A stretch of 64,000 nucleotides of DNA from Flaccisagitta enflata (GCA_965153355.1 OZ231127.1:63054001-63118000), one strand, 5' to 3'; numbered from the stretch's first letter, positions 26,914 through 38,612 are shown. The notes: generated by a model from the sequence alone, not told the origin. Numbers and translations: made by a program.

Positions 26914-27829
26914 TTTAAAGGAATTATTATGCAACTTTTTGATATGTTTTTTTTTAGTCTAGTTATGTGCGTGTCCTTAAGAATGTTACTCTTCTGATTC
27001 TCAAAATTTGTTACCATACACGTGGATATTCATGTAGTTGTTGTGTGCGATAAGGCAGGGATGATATGATGAAAATGAGCGGCTGGGCTGGGGTAAATAA
27101 ACGAGTATGTTACAGACAGACTGACATTCAAAAAAGAAATGAACATTAGTAGGGAAAAAAGTCGAAGTCAGTCTTCGACTTTTTGACATATTCGAGACAA
27201 ACAGGGTTTTCATTTTCTTATGAGAAAGTTGGGCATCTCCCAGGGCTGATTGATCCCTCAAACGAAATTGATAAGGTAAGTAAATTTGATAATTCTCTTT
27301 CATTTGGCGCCAAGCAGAATGCTCTACAAAAAATATTTTTCGCGCTATGATTTTTTTAAGATTCATTTACGAAAAATTCGAATTGAATCTTTTTTTATTT
27401 TTTATGATTTTTTGTAGGATCAATAAAGGAGTGTATTTATGTTTACTTGAGCATGCAAATACAAAAAACATCTTTATGAGCACAGCTTCTCATCTGTGAG
27501 GGCGTTTTGAGAATTTTAGCTCATTTAGCTCACTTAGCTCAGTCTATTCTTCCTGATTTCAAATACGATAAATAATATAATAACATAAAATTTAAGCTAT
27601 CAAAGGAAGCAAGCTTTTTATGACTTGCTCTTCGAGATGATAGCTGTTCCATCAGAAAAATGTTGGAAGAAGGTTTTAAATACTAATAAATGCGGTATAA
27701 CAAAAAATGACAATTTCAAATGACATTAAAAAGTAATCTTAGATACTGTTTCTTGAGTTCACAATTGTCCACTGGTTGATTGAATGCCGTATATACAAAT
27801 AGTCTCCATGGTGGGTTATTGTTACTGTT
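26914..27829. other. Non-coding stretch with one F5 repeat copy
   Basis: AT-rich. Positions 27453-27545 (GCATGCAAATAC ... CATCTGTGAGGGCGTTTTGA ... TTAGCTCATTTAGCTCA) match two direct copies at 29777-29876 and 29924-30030, a dispersed repeat I call F5. A 121-codon minus-strand frame at 27001-27366 has no supporting evidence. Confidence 0.45.
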
Positions 27830-27876
27830 GTTATTTTTGCTGTCGTTGTTGTTGTTGTTACTGTTATTGTTATTGC

Positions 27877-27955
<79 letters not shown>
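27830..27955. repeat. (GTT)n microsatellite
   Basis: Trinucleotide array with a few interruptions at the left. Confidence 0.95.
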
Positions 27956-27956
<1 letters not shown>

Positions 27957-28083
27957 CAATTTTCAAAGTGGAGGCATGGTATGTTCAGAAGTCCAGGTTG
28001 ATGCCTTGGAACAAGGCCAACACCTATAAGTCGCGTGCAGGACAAAAATAACTGAACTGACCTGACTCCTTATTGTATCTTTT

Positions 28084-28974
28084 TATCAAAAATCAGACTT
28101 AAACGCGACCCAAACGAGACTCAAACCAGACTCAAACGAGACTCAAACCAGATTCAAACCAGACTCAAACGAGACTCAAACTAGAATTAAACCAGACCGA
28201 AAACAGACCTAAATCAGACATAAACCAGACATAAACCAGACATAAACCAGATTTAAGCCAGACTCAATCCAGACTCAAACCAGACTCAATCCAGACTCAA
28301 ACCAGACTCAAACCAGATTCAAACCAGACTCAAACCAGACTCAAACCATACTCAAACCAGACTTAAACCAGGCTCAAACCAGGCTCAAACCAGGCTCAAA
28401 CCAGGCTCAAACCAGGCTCAAACCAGGCTCAAACCAGACTCAAACCAGAATGAAACCAAACCAAAACCAGACCAAAACTAGACCTAAATCAAACATAAAC
28501 CAGACAAAAACCAGACATACACCAGACCTAAACCAGACCTAACCCAGACCTAAACCAGACATAAATCAGACATGAACCAGTCTTAAACCAGACTTAAACC
28601 AGACTTAACCAGACCTAAACCATGCTTAAACCAGACTTCAACCAGACTTAAACCAGACTTAAACCAGACTTAAACCAGACTTAAACCATACTTATCTTTA
28701 ATATCATTTAAACCAGCAGACTTAAACCAGCAGACTTAAACCATTAGACCAGCAGACTTAAACCATTAGTTTCAAACCAGCAGACTTACACCAGCAGACT
28801 TAAACCAGCAGATTTAAACCAGCAGATTTAAAAAAGCAGACTTTAACCAGCAGACTTAACCCATTAGATTTCAACCAGCAGACTTAAACCAGCAGATTTA
28901 AACCAGCAGATTTAAACCAGCAGACTTTAACCATCAGACTTTACCCAGCACACTTTAACCAGCAGACTTTATGA
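28084..28974. repeat. ~13-15-bp minisatellite (AAACCAGACTCA)
   Basis: Dozens of degenerate copies of AAACCAGACTCA, shading into AAACCAGCAGACTT units after about 28700. It lies wholly inside the F1 element. Confidence 0.9.
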
Positions 28975-29535
28975 CCAAAGATGACCAAAGATGACCAAAA
29001 ATGACCAAAATGACCAAAAATGACCAAAAATGACCAAAAATGACCAAAAATAACCTAAAATGACCAAAATGACCAAAAATAACCAAAAATGACCAAAAAT
29101 GACCAAAAATGAACAGAAATGATCAAAATGATCAAAAATGACCAAAAATGACCAAAAATGACCAAAAATGACCAAAAATGACCAAAATGACCAAAAATGA
29201 CCAAAAATGACCAAAAATGACCTAAAATGACCAAAAATGACCAAAAATGACTAAAAATGACCAAAAATGACAAAGAATGACCAAAAATGACAAAGAATGA
29301 CCAAAAATTACCAAAAATGACCAAAATGACCAAAATGACCAAAAATGACCAAAAATGACCAAAAATGACCAAAAAATACCCAAAAATGACCAAAAATAAC
29401 CAAAAATGACCAAAAATGACCAAAAATAATAACAATTGACCAAAAATGACCAAAAATGACCAAAATGACCAAAATGACCAAAATGACCAAAATGACCAAA
29501 AATAACCAAAAATGACTAAAAGCAACCAATAATTC
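28975..29535. repeat. 10-bp minisatellite (ATGACCAAAA)
   Basis: About 55 copies with occasional 9-bp units. Repetitive minus-strand open frames (FGHFW type) are artefacts of the unit. Confidence 0.95.
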
Positions 29536-29759
29536 CCAAAAACAACAAAAAAATGACTCAAAATAACTCCAGACGACCCAAAAAGATGAAAAAAAGCAAA
29601 GTGTTACGGACGGACCGACCGACCGACGGACCGACGAAGCGGGTTGTAGAGTCGCGTGCACGCGACCAAAAATGGCCATTAGCAGCCCTACTCCCACGAC
29701 ATCCTATGGCTGCAGTCTTTGTAGATCTTGAGCTTTACTTTGTCTAATTATCGTGATGA

Positions 29760-30177
29760 ATAAATATTTTCATACTTGCTTAAGCAAGCAAATAAAAAAA
29801 AACATATCAGTGAGCAGAGCTGCTCATCTGTGAGGGCGTTTTTAAGTATTCTAGTTCATTTAGCTCATTTAGCTTGCTCTTTTTCTCTGATTTGAAATAG
29901 GATAAATGAATTATTGTTTTGATTTAAGCATGCAAATACAAGAATGCATATCAGTGAGCAAAGCTGGTTGTCTGGTTGAATTATTTTGAATATTTTAGCT
30001 CATCTAGCTCATTTGGCTCAGTCCTATTTTTCTCTGATTTTCAGTGCAATCAATACATACAATTGATTTTGATTTGATCAAACAAAAAAAAATCAATGAC
30101 TGAAGATAAAAGCATGGTGAAAAGTGACCAATGCTTACGACTTTTTTCCTCACGGCGACAGTCGCCATTACTGGTAG
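29760..30177. repeat. F5 direct repeat followed by F4 segment
   Basis: Two copies of a roughly 100-150-bp unit (29777-29876 and 29924-30030) share AGCAAGCAAAT-like starts, ATATCAGTGAGCA, and TTCATTTAGCTCATTTAGCT. 30108-30177 matches 13169-13233. The class is unknown. Confidence 0.6.
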
Positions 30178-30960
30178 TTTAGTACACGAGGACTGTTGGT
30201 ATACTAGTGACTAGTTGACAATTACCCTAAGCGCACTAGACATCTTCAACAAATGGGAGGGAAAGAAGAATGAATCAGAGAAACAACTTTGTTTGTCAAT
30301 CATCAGTTTTCCAAAAGCGGCACAAAAGAGGACGAAAAATGGTTTAAATGTCAAAATGAAAAACGATTATCCCGCACTTTGTGTGAAATTGTCGAAGAAA
30401 AAAGCTTTACACCACGGTACAATGGATCGTTCTCAAAACTGTGCGATTAAGTTTCAAACGACAAGATAAGCCACCAAAGCAAAGGCACTCGTACTTGCAC
30501 GAGCTAGTGATTATCAATATTCAATTTCCTGTTTTGGGGGATCTTTGTGAACATGGATGTAGGGGACGACACGTCCACCACGTCCATGGAAGAGGTAAAA
30601 GTCAGTCTTGAAAATTAAGTCGGACTTGAATTAGGAGTGACTGTAGGTTGAAAAAAAATTCTTTGAAAAACAGTTTATAAAGAGAAAAATTCAGCTGAGT
30701 TTGTTTGAAATTTAACAAAAAAGCTGTTAGATGGAAGATTTTCATTCATAAATGATACGAAAAATAAGAAAAGACTTTTTTTTACAGCTTTCATTTTTTT
30801 CATAAATTGGTCTTGATACTGACTCGGTCTTGAAATGCTAAGTGAATGTGGCAAATTTCAGAGCTCCCCTACATCCATGTTTATGAATGTGTCTGTGTGT
30901 CTGTGAGTCTGTGTGTCTTCGTGTCTATGTGACTGAGTGTCTGTGAGTCTGACTGACTGT
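30178..30960. other. Non-coding stretch, nothing recognised
   Basis: No repeat family or supported exon. An 84-codon plus-strand frame at 30215-30469 has a mixed, protein-like composition but no ATG start or splice evidence. Confidence 0.4.
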
Positions 30961-31006
30961 CTATCTGTCTGCCTCTCTCTCGCTCTCGCTCTCGCTCTCG
31001 CTCTCG

Positions 31007-31077
<71 letters not shown>

Positions 31078-31078
31078 C
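30885..31078. repeat. (GTGTCT)/(CTCTCG)/(CT)n microsatellites
   Basis: GT/CT-rich sequence grading into (CTCTCG)n and then (CT)n just before an F1 element. Confidence 0.9.
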
Positions 31079-31087
31079 ATCCAAACT

Positions 31088-31240
31088 AACAAGGCCGGAT
31101 ACACGGCAATCCAGTCGCGGATGGTTGAGCAGGAGCAGTAATGCAAAAACCGCTAGGAATTCAAAAATGTGACGGACCGACGGACCGACCTACCGACCGA
31201 CACGGCAAGGTGTAGAGTCGCGTGTCCGCGACTAAAAAAA
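31088..31240 (+). mobile_element. F1 element, short complete reference copy
   Basis: A 153-bp complete element: AACAAGGCCGGATACACGGC, L motif AGTCGCGGA (31113-31121), box GAGCAGGAGCAGTAATGC, GGACCGACC tract, then GTGTAG and the hairpin AGTCGCGTGTCCGCGACT (31216-31233), then AAAAAAA. The distal arm TCCGCGACT is the exact reverse complement of L. It gives an unoccupied-site comparison for the nested copy at 13603-13914. Confidence 0.9.
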
Positions 31241-31547
31241 TGAAAACCCAAACTAAAGATACGTTTTGCAATTCTCGAGGCCCATCACTTTTCAAATTTG
31301 TTTTTCCATATTCATTTCGCTAATTTCATAAGAAAGTTGGAACATTAAAGGAGGCCAGAATTCTCCAATATACAAAGGATGAAAACCTTGCAAGCTTTCA
31401 ATGGTGTGGTCGCAGGGGCCAGGATCTGAGGTATGGAGGGCAGGATCTGGATGTCTGACGCCATGAGAGATGGATGGATGCACAGAAAAAAATGGACAGA
31501 TGTGCAAATACACAGATCGATCGATGGTAGTAAGGCAGCAGTCTCAA

Positions 31548-31950
31548 GAGGCTGATGTCCTGCACGACAAAAGGGTGAGTTTTCTTACATTAATAAAGGG
31601 TCTGGGAGCTTGTTTAAGGCTTTTTGGGATGATTTTTTATCAAGATAGGTGTGAAACTTGAGGGATAACTTGAGGGGTCAAGGCTGAGGGCAGATTTGTG
31701 GCTTGAGAGAAAAAATTTGAAGTTTGAGAGGTCAGATTTCAAGTTTGAGATGCAAATTTGAGCTTTCAGGGCCAATTTCAGGTCAGACAGGGCTGAACAC
31801 AGGTCTGGGAGGGCTGATTTAAGGCTTGCGAAAGCTGATTTAAGTTCAATGAGGGTTGGCTAAAGATCTGAAAGAGCTGATTTTAAATCTGAGAGGGGTG
31901 ATGCTAGGCAACTGGAGAAAGATTTTGGGTCTCAGATAGAGTTTGGAGTT
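31548..31950. mobile_element. F2 element remnant
   Basis: It has left-end-like GGCAGCAGTCTCAAGAGGCT then GATGTCCTGCACGACA, followed by a decayed 21-bp array (TTGAGAGGGCTGATTT type). No right end was recognised. Confidence 0.5.
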
Positions 31951-32262
31951 TCAAACAAAATCATCTAGTGGCATATAACGGAAGTATAATTGAGATTATA
32001 TACATAGTAGGTGGCGTATAAGTGGAGTTTTTAGCCTAAAAAACGCTTTTTAACGTTTTTTTAGTAGTGTCACAATTGCTACTATTTTTCAAGATGAAAT
32101 GAGTTTCCCAGTGCCTGTGATGCATCGTTGACTCTTAAGGAGAATACTTAAGCAAATGTTCTCATTTGCTTTTTGTCCATATCATAAAAGAAAATAGAAG
32201 TTTTGTTACTATTTTCTAGTTATGGATTAGGATTATTAAGAGCATGGCCATTGTCATGCTAT
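31951..32262. other. Non-coding stretch, nothing recognised
   Basis: AT-rich, with no exon or repeat seen. Confidence 0.4.
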
Positions 32263-32263
32263 C

Positions 32264-32265
<2 letters not shown>

Positions 32266-32324
<59 letters not shown>

Positions 32325-32335
32325 TAGACAAACAG
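32266..32335. repeat. (GA)n(CAGA)n microsatellite
   Basis: A short GA array passing into GACA units. Confidence 0.9.
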
Positions 32336-32400
32336 ACCCAAACCAAGATCGACTTTAACAGAATAAAGGACAATTCATGAAAAAATGATTGGTCATATGA

Positions 32401-32612
32401 TTTTTAGTCGCGGACTCGCGACTCTAGAACTTGCCGTGTCGGTCGGTCTGTCTGTCGGTGGGTCTGTCGGTCGGTCTGTCGGTCCGTAACATTTTTGATT
32501 TGCAAGCGATTTCGGCATTTCTGCCCCTGCCAAACAAAACGTGAGTGTATTTTTTGTTATACCGCTCCTGCCCACCCGTCCGCGACTGGGGGGGAGTGTA
32601 TACGGCCTTGTT
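32401..32612 (-). mobile_element. F1 element, AGTCGC (GGAC) class
   Basis: It starts TTTTTAG with hairpin AGTCGCGGACTCGCGACT. A TCGG/TCTG tract and the box CTCCTGCCCACCCGTCCGCG follow, and the terminus is GTGTATACGGCCTTGTTTC. The terminal arm AGTCGCGGAC is the exact complement of GTCCGCGACT at the far end. Confidence 0.85.
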
Positions 32613-32658
32613 TCTTTTCACTCAGTCTCATCTATGGGTCCTGTTATATTCTTTCCTT

Positions 32659-32661
<3 letters not shown>

Positions 32662-32732
<71 letters not shown>

Positions 32733-32812
32733 ACGATCGATTTGGTCTTCGATCTAACCAAAAACACATGGTCCACAAAAATCGGAAATGGCATTATTGC
32801 CGGTGCAAAGTC

Positions 32813-32902
<90 letters not shown>
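32662..32902. repeat. Two (GA)n arrays
   Basis: GA runs at 32663-32731 and 32814-32884, the second ending in (CAGA)n, with about 80 bp of unique sequence between. Confidence 0.95.
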
Positions 32903-33199
32903 TCACAAACAGACATAGACAAGAGGAACCTGATTCTGGACTCATTTCAGCATTTCTTTTGGGATGATACAATCTTGATCTAAGCATGAGGGAGAATCAT
33001 CGATCATCTATTTTACTTTATTTTCTGTTTTATCAAAACAAATCAACTTGTGAAATTTATATAATTATGAAATATAACAAATAAGATAATTTCAATAAAT
33101 TTGATTAACAAGACTCTGAGACTCTCAGATAAGAGAGATAGATCAGTACGTGAGAGGTCCTGAGGGAACCTCCAGATGGACAGAAAGATAGATAGACAG

Positions 33200-33580
33200 A
33201 CAAACAGATGGACAGACGGATGTAAGGATATTCACCCCTGTGTACATGTGTCTTACAGGACACCGGCCCTATGGAGACGCTGCCCAAAAACAAATGGATG
33301 GACATCTAGATGGAAGATGGAATAAACAGATGGACAGGTGTTTCATGGGACTTTGTCCCCACTCAAATTGCTGCCCAGACTGATAAAGGCCGCGGACAGG
33401 TGGGCAGGAGCGCCCACATTTTGATTTGGTTACAAACAGATTGATGGATGAACTGGCGCACTGATGGACCAAAGGTCCGGCAGAGCATGTCCACTTGAAG
33501 CGTATATACATGTGTATCTCCGTCAAGCCTCCCATCACAGATCATCGGCCCCCTCCGGGACGCTGCCCTGTGCAATGAAA
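33200..33580. mobile_element. F2 element end fragments
   Basis: Right-end sequences occur at 33231-33288 (TTCACCCCTGTG, then TTACAGGACACCGGCCC, then GCTGCCCAAAAA) and 33539-33570 (ATCATCGGCCCCC, then CGCTGCCC). A GGACTTTGTCCCC block lies at 33349. A decayed F1-like GTGGGCAGGAGC box lies at 33400. The order suggests several broken insertions. Confidence 0.5.
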
Positions 33581-33795
33581 GGAAGATGGCCGGATGTGAT
33601 ACACAACCAATAGTAGCTGGTGTGTGGGCAGGAGCAGTTACTAGGCTTGACAGGGACTTTAGTGCTCAGAAATCAATATTTCAGCCGATTTTGTGTCATC
33701 CAAAACTTCGCGTTCACGACCTTCTTACCTATGGACACAGCCCAAAATCTAGTCTTCATTGCAATTCCGCATTATAAGGTGAATTAAGTTGATGG

Positions 33796-34384
33796 CAATA
33801 TGTGGTCAGCGATACCCGTTGCCCTGCTTTGCACGATTGTAAATTGGAGTGAGGGGAAGCAGGGCAGCGGTCCCGAAGGGAACAAAGTCCTGTAGAACAC
33901 AGGGGGACTTTCGTTCGTCCTGAGATGGCTAATGGCCTGTGAGGGTAGATTGGTGGCCTGAAATGGCTGATTTGAGGCCTAAGATAGCAGATTTAATGTT
34001 GAGGGCTGAGTTGATGCCTGAAAAGCCTGAGAGGGTAGATTTCAGGCCTGAGTGGGCCAATTTCAGGCCTAAGTGGGCCAATTTCAGGTCTGAAAGGGCC
34101 AATTTCAGGCCTGAGGGGCCAAAATCAGGTCTGCAGGACCAATCTCAGGTCTGAGAGGGCTGATTTCAGGCCTGGGAGGGCTGATTTTGGGCCTGAGAGG
34201 GCAGATTTCAGGTCTGAGAGGACAGATTTCTGGCCTGAGAGGACAGATTTCAGGCCTGAGAGGGCAGATTTCAGGTCTGAGAGGCCTAATAGGGGGACGA
34301 ACGGATGGAAGGACGGAAGGATGGACAAAAGAAAGTCCCCCTGTGTTCTACAGGACTTCGTCCCCTTCGGTGCCGCTGCCCAAA
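33796..34384. mobile_element. F2 element with ~21-bp array
   Basis: It begins with the box TGTGGTCAGCGATACCCGTT. Then come GCAGGGCAGCGGTCCCGAAG, GTCCTGTAGAACACAGGGGG and a run of GAGAGGGCTGATTTCAGGCCT-type units. It ends with the inverted terminal block (CCCCCTGTGTTCTACAGGAC, then CCCCTTCGGTGCCGCTGCCC) and AAAA. Confidence 0.8.
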
Positions 34385-34511
34385 ATCAGAATAAAACAGT
34401 AAATATTGGATGAACACAGATTTAGAATGCACCTTCATCGGAAAGATCTAATATACAGTAGGTAAAAAATCACAAACAACAAAACCCTGATTTTTAGAAA
34501 ACAAAGAATAG

Positions 34512-35555
34512 CAGGTCGCCCAAGGGCAATATGTGGTCAGCGATACCCGTTGCCCTGCTTTGAGTGATTGTGAATTGGAGTGAGGGGAAGCAGGGCAGCG
34601 GCCCCAAAGGGGACGAAGTCCTGTAGAACACAGGGGGACTTTCGTTCGTCCTACCTGAAGAAGTGGATGAGATGCTATAGAGGGCTAACTGAAGGCATTC
34701 AAGAGCCTAAACTGAGGTCTAAGAAGGCTGATATAAGGCTTGAGAATGCCGATTGGAAGCTTGAGAGGGCTGACTTGAGGCTTGAGAGAGCTGGATTAAG
34801 GCTTGAAAGGCCAGAGGACTGATTTGAAGCCTGGGAGCAATAAATTGAGGTTTAGATGGCTGATATGAGGCCTGAGAGGCCTAATGTGAGGCATGAGAGT
34901 CCAGGTTTGAGGCCTGAGAATTTGAATTTAAGGCCTGAGAAGCCAGATTTGAGGCCTGAGAGGCCAGATTTGATGCCTGAGAGGCCAGATTCGAGGCTTG
35001 AGAGGCCTGAGAAGCCAGATTTGAGGCCTGAAAGGCCAGATTTGAGGCCTGAGAGGCCAGATTTGAGGCCTGAGGGGCCTGATGAAGGGGGGGGACTAAC
35101 AGACGGACGAACGGACGAACGGACGAACAAAAGTCCCCCTGTGTTCTACAGGACTTCGTCCCCTTCGGGGCCGCTGCCCAAAAGGCTGATTTGAGGCCTG
35201 AGTGGGCTTATTTCAGGCTTGAGAGGGCTGATTTCAGGCATGAGAGGGCTGATTTCAGGCCTGAGAGGGCTGATTTCAGGCTTGAGAGGTCTGATTTCAG
35301 GCTTGAGAGGGCTAAAATTAGATCTGGGAGAGCTTTGAGAGCCAATTCAAGGCTTGAGAGGACTTGAGAAGGCAAATTATGAGTCTGAAAGAGCTTGGAG
35401 GGGCTCCGAAGGAGACAAAGCCCTGTAGAAGTAGGGGTTTCTTAGATCTGAGAGGGGTAAGGGGGCTTGAGAGGGCTAAAATAAGGTCTGAGAGAGCTAA
35501 TTGAAAGGCTCTAGAAGGCAAATTAGAGGCTTAAGAAGGCTGATTTGAGGCTAGA
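34512..35555. repeat. F2-containing ~1.05-kb tandem duplication, copy 1
   Basis: It begins CAGGTCGCCCAAGGGCAATA and contains a complete F2 element (about 34525-35182) with terminal inverted repeats of roughly 60 bp, then 340 bp of further 21-bp-like units with an internal GAAGTCCTGTAG-like remnant. The next 1.07 kb repeats it closely. Confidence 0.8.
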
Positions 35556-36629
35556 CAGGTCGCCCAAGGGCAATATGTGGTCAGTGATACCCGTTGCCCT
35601 GCTTTGAGTGATTGTGAATTGGAGGGAGGGGAAGCAGGGCAGCGGCCCCGAAGGGGACGAAGTCCTGTAGAACACAGGGGGACTTTCGTTCGTCCTGCCT
35701 CAAGAAGTGGATGAGATTCTAAAGAGGGCTGACTGAGGGCCTTCAAGAGCCTAAACTGAGGTTTAAGAAGGCTGATTAAAGGCCTGAGAATGCCAATCGG
35801 AAGCTTGGGAGGGCTGATCTGAGGCTTAAGAGAGCTGGATTAAGGCTTGAAAGGTCAGAGGACTGATTTGAAGCCTGAGAGCAATAAATTGAGGCTTAAA
35901 TAGCTGATTTAAGGCCTGAGAGGCCTAGTTTGAGGCCTGAGAGGCCAGGCTTCAGGCCTGACAGGCCAGGTTTCAGGCCTGACAGGCCAGGTTTCAGGCC
36001 TGAGGATGTGGATTTGAGGCCTAAGAAGCCCAATTTGAGGCCTGAGAGGCCAGGTTTGAGGCTTGAGAGGCCGGATTTGGGGTCTCAGAAGTGAGATTCG
36101 GGGTCTCAGAGTACAGATTTGAGGTCTCAGAGGCCAGATTTGAGGCCTGAGGAGCCTGATGGGGGGACGAACGGACGAACTAACGAACGAACGAACGAAC
36201 GGACAAACGAAAGTCCCCCTGTGTTCTACAGGACTTCGTCCCCTTCGGGACCGCTGCCCAAAAAGTGAGGCCTGAGTGGGCTTATTTCAGGCTTGAGAGG
36301 GCTGATTTCAGGCATGAGAGGGCTGATTTCAGGCTTGAGAGGGCTGATTTCAGGCTTGAGAGGTCTGATTTCAGGCTTGAGAGGGCTAAAATTAGGTCTG
36401 GGAGAGCTTTGAGAGCCAATTCAAGGCTTGAGAGGACTTGAGAAGGCAAATTATGAGTCTGAAAGAGCTTGGAGGGGCTCCGAAGGAGACAAAGTCCTGT
36501 AGAAGTAGGGGTTTCTTAGATCTGAGAGGGGTAAGGGGGCTTGAGAGGGCTAAAATAAGGTCTGAGAGAGCTAATTGAAAGGCTCTAGATGGCAACTTAG
36601 AGTCTTAAGAAGGCTGATTTGAGGCTAGA
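35556..36629. repeat. F2-containing tandem duplication, copy 2
   Basis: It restarts with CAGGTCGCCCAAGGGCAATA and carries an F2 element (about 35571-36262) and the same trailing segment. It differs from copy 1 mainly in the number and sequence of array units. Confidence 0.8.
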
Positions 36630-37112
36630 GAAGGCTGATTTGAGGTCTGAGAGGGCTACAATTAGGTCTGAGAGAGCTTTAAGAACCAAATAAAGGCTTG
36701 AGAGGGCTTGAGAAGGCATATTAAGAGTCTGAATGAGCTTGGAGGGGCCCGGAAGGAGACGAAGTCCTGTAGAGGAAGGGGTTTCTTAGATCTGAGAGGG
36801 GTAAGGGGGCTTGAGAGGGCTAAGATAAGGTCTGAGAGAGCTGATTGAAAGGCTCTACAAGGCAACTTAGAGGCTTGAGAAGGCTGATTTGAGGCTGGAG
36901 AAGGCTGATTTGAGGCCTGAGAGGGCTGATTTCAGGCTTGAGAGGGCCGATTTCAGGCTTGAGAGGTCTGATTTCAGGCTTGAGAGGGCTGATTTTGGGC
37001 CTGAGAGGGGGGACGAACGGACGGATGAACGAACTAACGAACGAACGGACGAACGAACGAAAGTCCCCCTGTGTTCTACAGGACTTCGTCCCCTTTGGAG
37101 CCGCTGCCCAAA
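36630..37112. mobile_element. Partial third duplication ending in an F2 terminus
   Basis: 36640-36890 repeats the trailing segment of the duplication again. A run of GAGAGGGCTGATTTCAGG units and a GGACGAACGAAC tract follow, ending in the F2 terminal block (CTGTGTTCTACAGGACTTCG, then CCGCTGCCCAAAA). Confidence 0.7.
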
Positions 37113-37277
37113 AGGAGTATATTTGAAAGGAAACCTTTTTCTCAAAATAGGGGGGGGGCACTAATTAGATGAGGATATACGGTATGTCTTTTGTTTTGAC
37201 GAGGTATTAGGGATCATCATGGGAACCTCTTGCGCCTCCAACAAAATCTACGCATGCGTTGGAAAAAAACAAATGAC

Positions 37278-37496
37278 AATTCCGACTCTTTAACCCGCCA
37301 AGTCCGTCGGACCCTAGGTCTCTCGGTCGGTCAGTTCGTCCTATTGGTCAGTCGCACTTTGTTTTTTCGGCGCTCACGAGCGGTTTTTGCAGCATTGCCC
37401 CTGCCCAAATACTTGGTCTGCCTACAAAGCCCTCTCCGTCCCTGGCTCCCTGCCCTCCCGCACGCGACTTTGGTAGCCATGTATCCGGCCTTTTTA
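37278..37496 (-). mobile_element. F1 element, hairpin end decayed
   Basis: It has a TCGGTCGG tract, the boxes TTGCCCCTGCCCAAATAC and CCTCCCGCACGCGACTTTGG, and the terminus CCATGTATCCGGCC. Its outer end is fused directly to the hairpin end of the next F1 copy. Confidence 0.7.
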
Positions 37497-38169
37497 GTCG
37501 CGTGCTGCGCCACTCTACAGCCCGCTATGTCGGTCCGTCGCTCGGTCGCGTCGGTTGATCGTTAGGTCGGTCCACTATCTCCTTTTTGGGCAGCGGCCCC
37601 GAAGGGGCCGATGACCTATGCTTTCACATATGCAGAAATTTCTCCTTCTCCTTCTTCTTCTTCTTTGCCCCCCCCCCCCCCCCTCAGGGCCAAATTCCCA
37701 GCCTCGAGGCCCACTTCCCAGCCTCAAGGCCCAATTCCCAGCCTCGAGGCTCAAATTCCAGCCTTGAGGCTCAAATCCCAGCCTCTAGGCTCAAATCCCA
37801 GCCTCGAGGCTCAAATCCCAGCCGAAAGGCTCAAGTCCCAGCCTCGAGGAACAAAACCCAGCCTCGAAGCTCAAATCCCAGCCTTGAAGCTCAAATCCCA
37901 GCCTCGAAGCTCAAATCCCAGCCTCAAATAAGATCAGCATAGGTCATCGGCCCCTTCGGGGCCGCTGCCCCACTAACCACCTCACACCCACATACACTCA
38001 CATAGGGGCAACGGGTACCGCTGACCATCTAACGCTTATGCGACTATTTGGCGTTTTTGAGTTTTTTAAGGTCACTTCTCCTGCCCAAATGCCCAAGTGA
38101 CCTTCTCCATCCCCTGCCCATCCGCACGCGACTGCGGTATCAGGACACGGCTGTGTATTTGGCCTTGCT
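37492..38169 (-). mobile_element. F1 element hosting an F2 insertion
   Basis: The hairpin AGTCGCGTGCTGCGCCACT at 37498 and the far end GCACGCGACTGCGG ... CTGTGTATTTGGCCTTG at about 38168 enclose an F2 element. Confidence 0.75.
37588..38030. mobile_element. F2 element with CAGCCTCGAGGCT array
   Basis: It starts GGGCAGCGGCCCCGAAGGGG then CCGATGACCTATGC. The array has about 12 copies of a 20-bp unit (AAATCCCAGCCTCGAGGCTC). It ends GCATAGGTCATCGGCCCC then TTCGGGGCCGCTGCCC, with the outer box GGGGCAACGGGTACCGCTGA. These are the best-preserved F2 ends in the window. Confidence 0.85.
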
Positions 38170-38337
38170 CCAGTTCGATCATGGAAACGATTCGTGTGAC
38201 GCTTTTGTCAGGTTTGACCCATAGTCAGTCTTGGATACATCTAGCTGAAGAATCAAATCACATTCTCACTAACCAATCAGTGGAACATTGACAATTGGCT
38301 GTTTCCTTTCTTATTGATAATAAAAGTTGTTGATTTT

Positions 38338-38612
<275 letters not shown>

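Larger units (their letters stand above)
28010..29672 (+). mobile_element. 1.66-kb F1 element carrying two minisatellites
   Basis: The left end AACAAGGCCAACACCTATA with L motif AGTCGCGTGCAGG starts at 28010. The right end, a GGACCGACC tract with hairpin AGTCGCGTGCACGCGACC, ends at 29667 and is followed by AAAAA. Between them are only two arrays: about 900 bp of an ACCAGACTCAAACC-like unit and about 560 bp of an ATGACCAAAA unit. Confidence 0.8.

Noticed and set aside
27001-27366. 121-codon minus-strand ORF with ATG
   Set aside because: Composition is not clearly coding, there is no splice or homology evidence, and it is AT-rich, where such lengths arise by chance.
30215-30469. 84-codon plus-strand ORF with protein-like composition
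   Set aside because: No ATG (opens at TTG), no recognisable domain and no clear splice sites.
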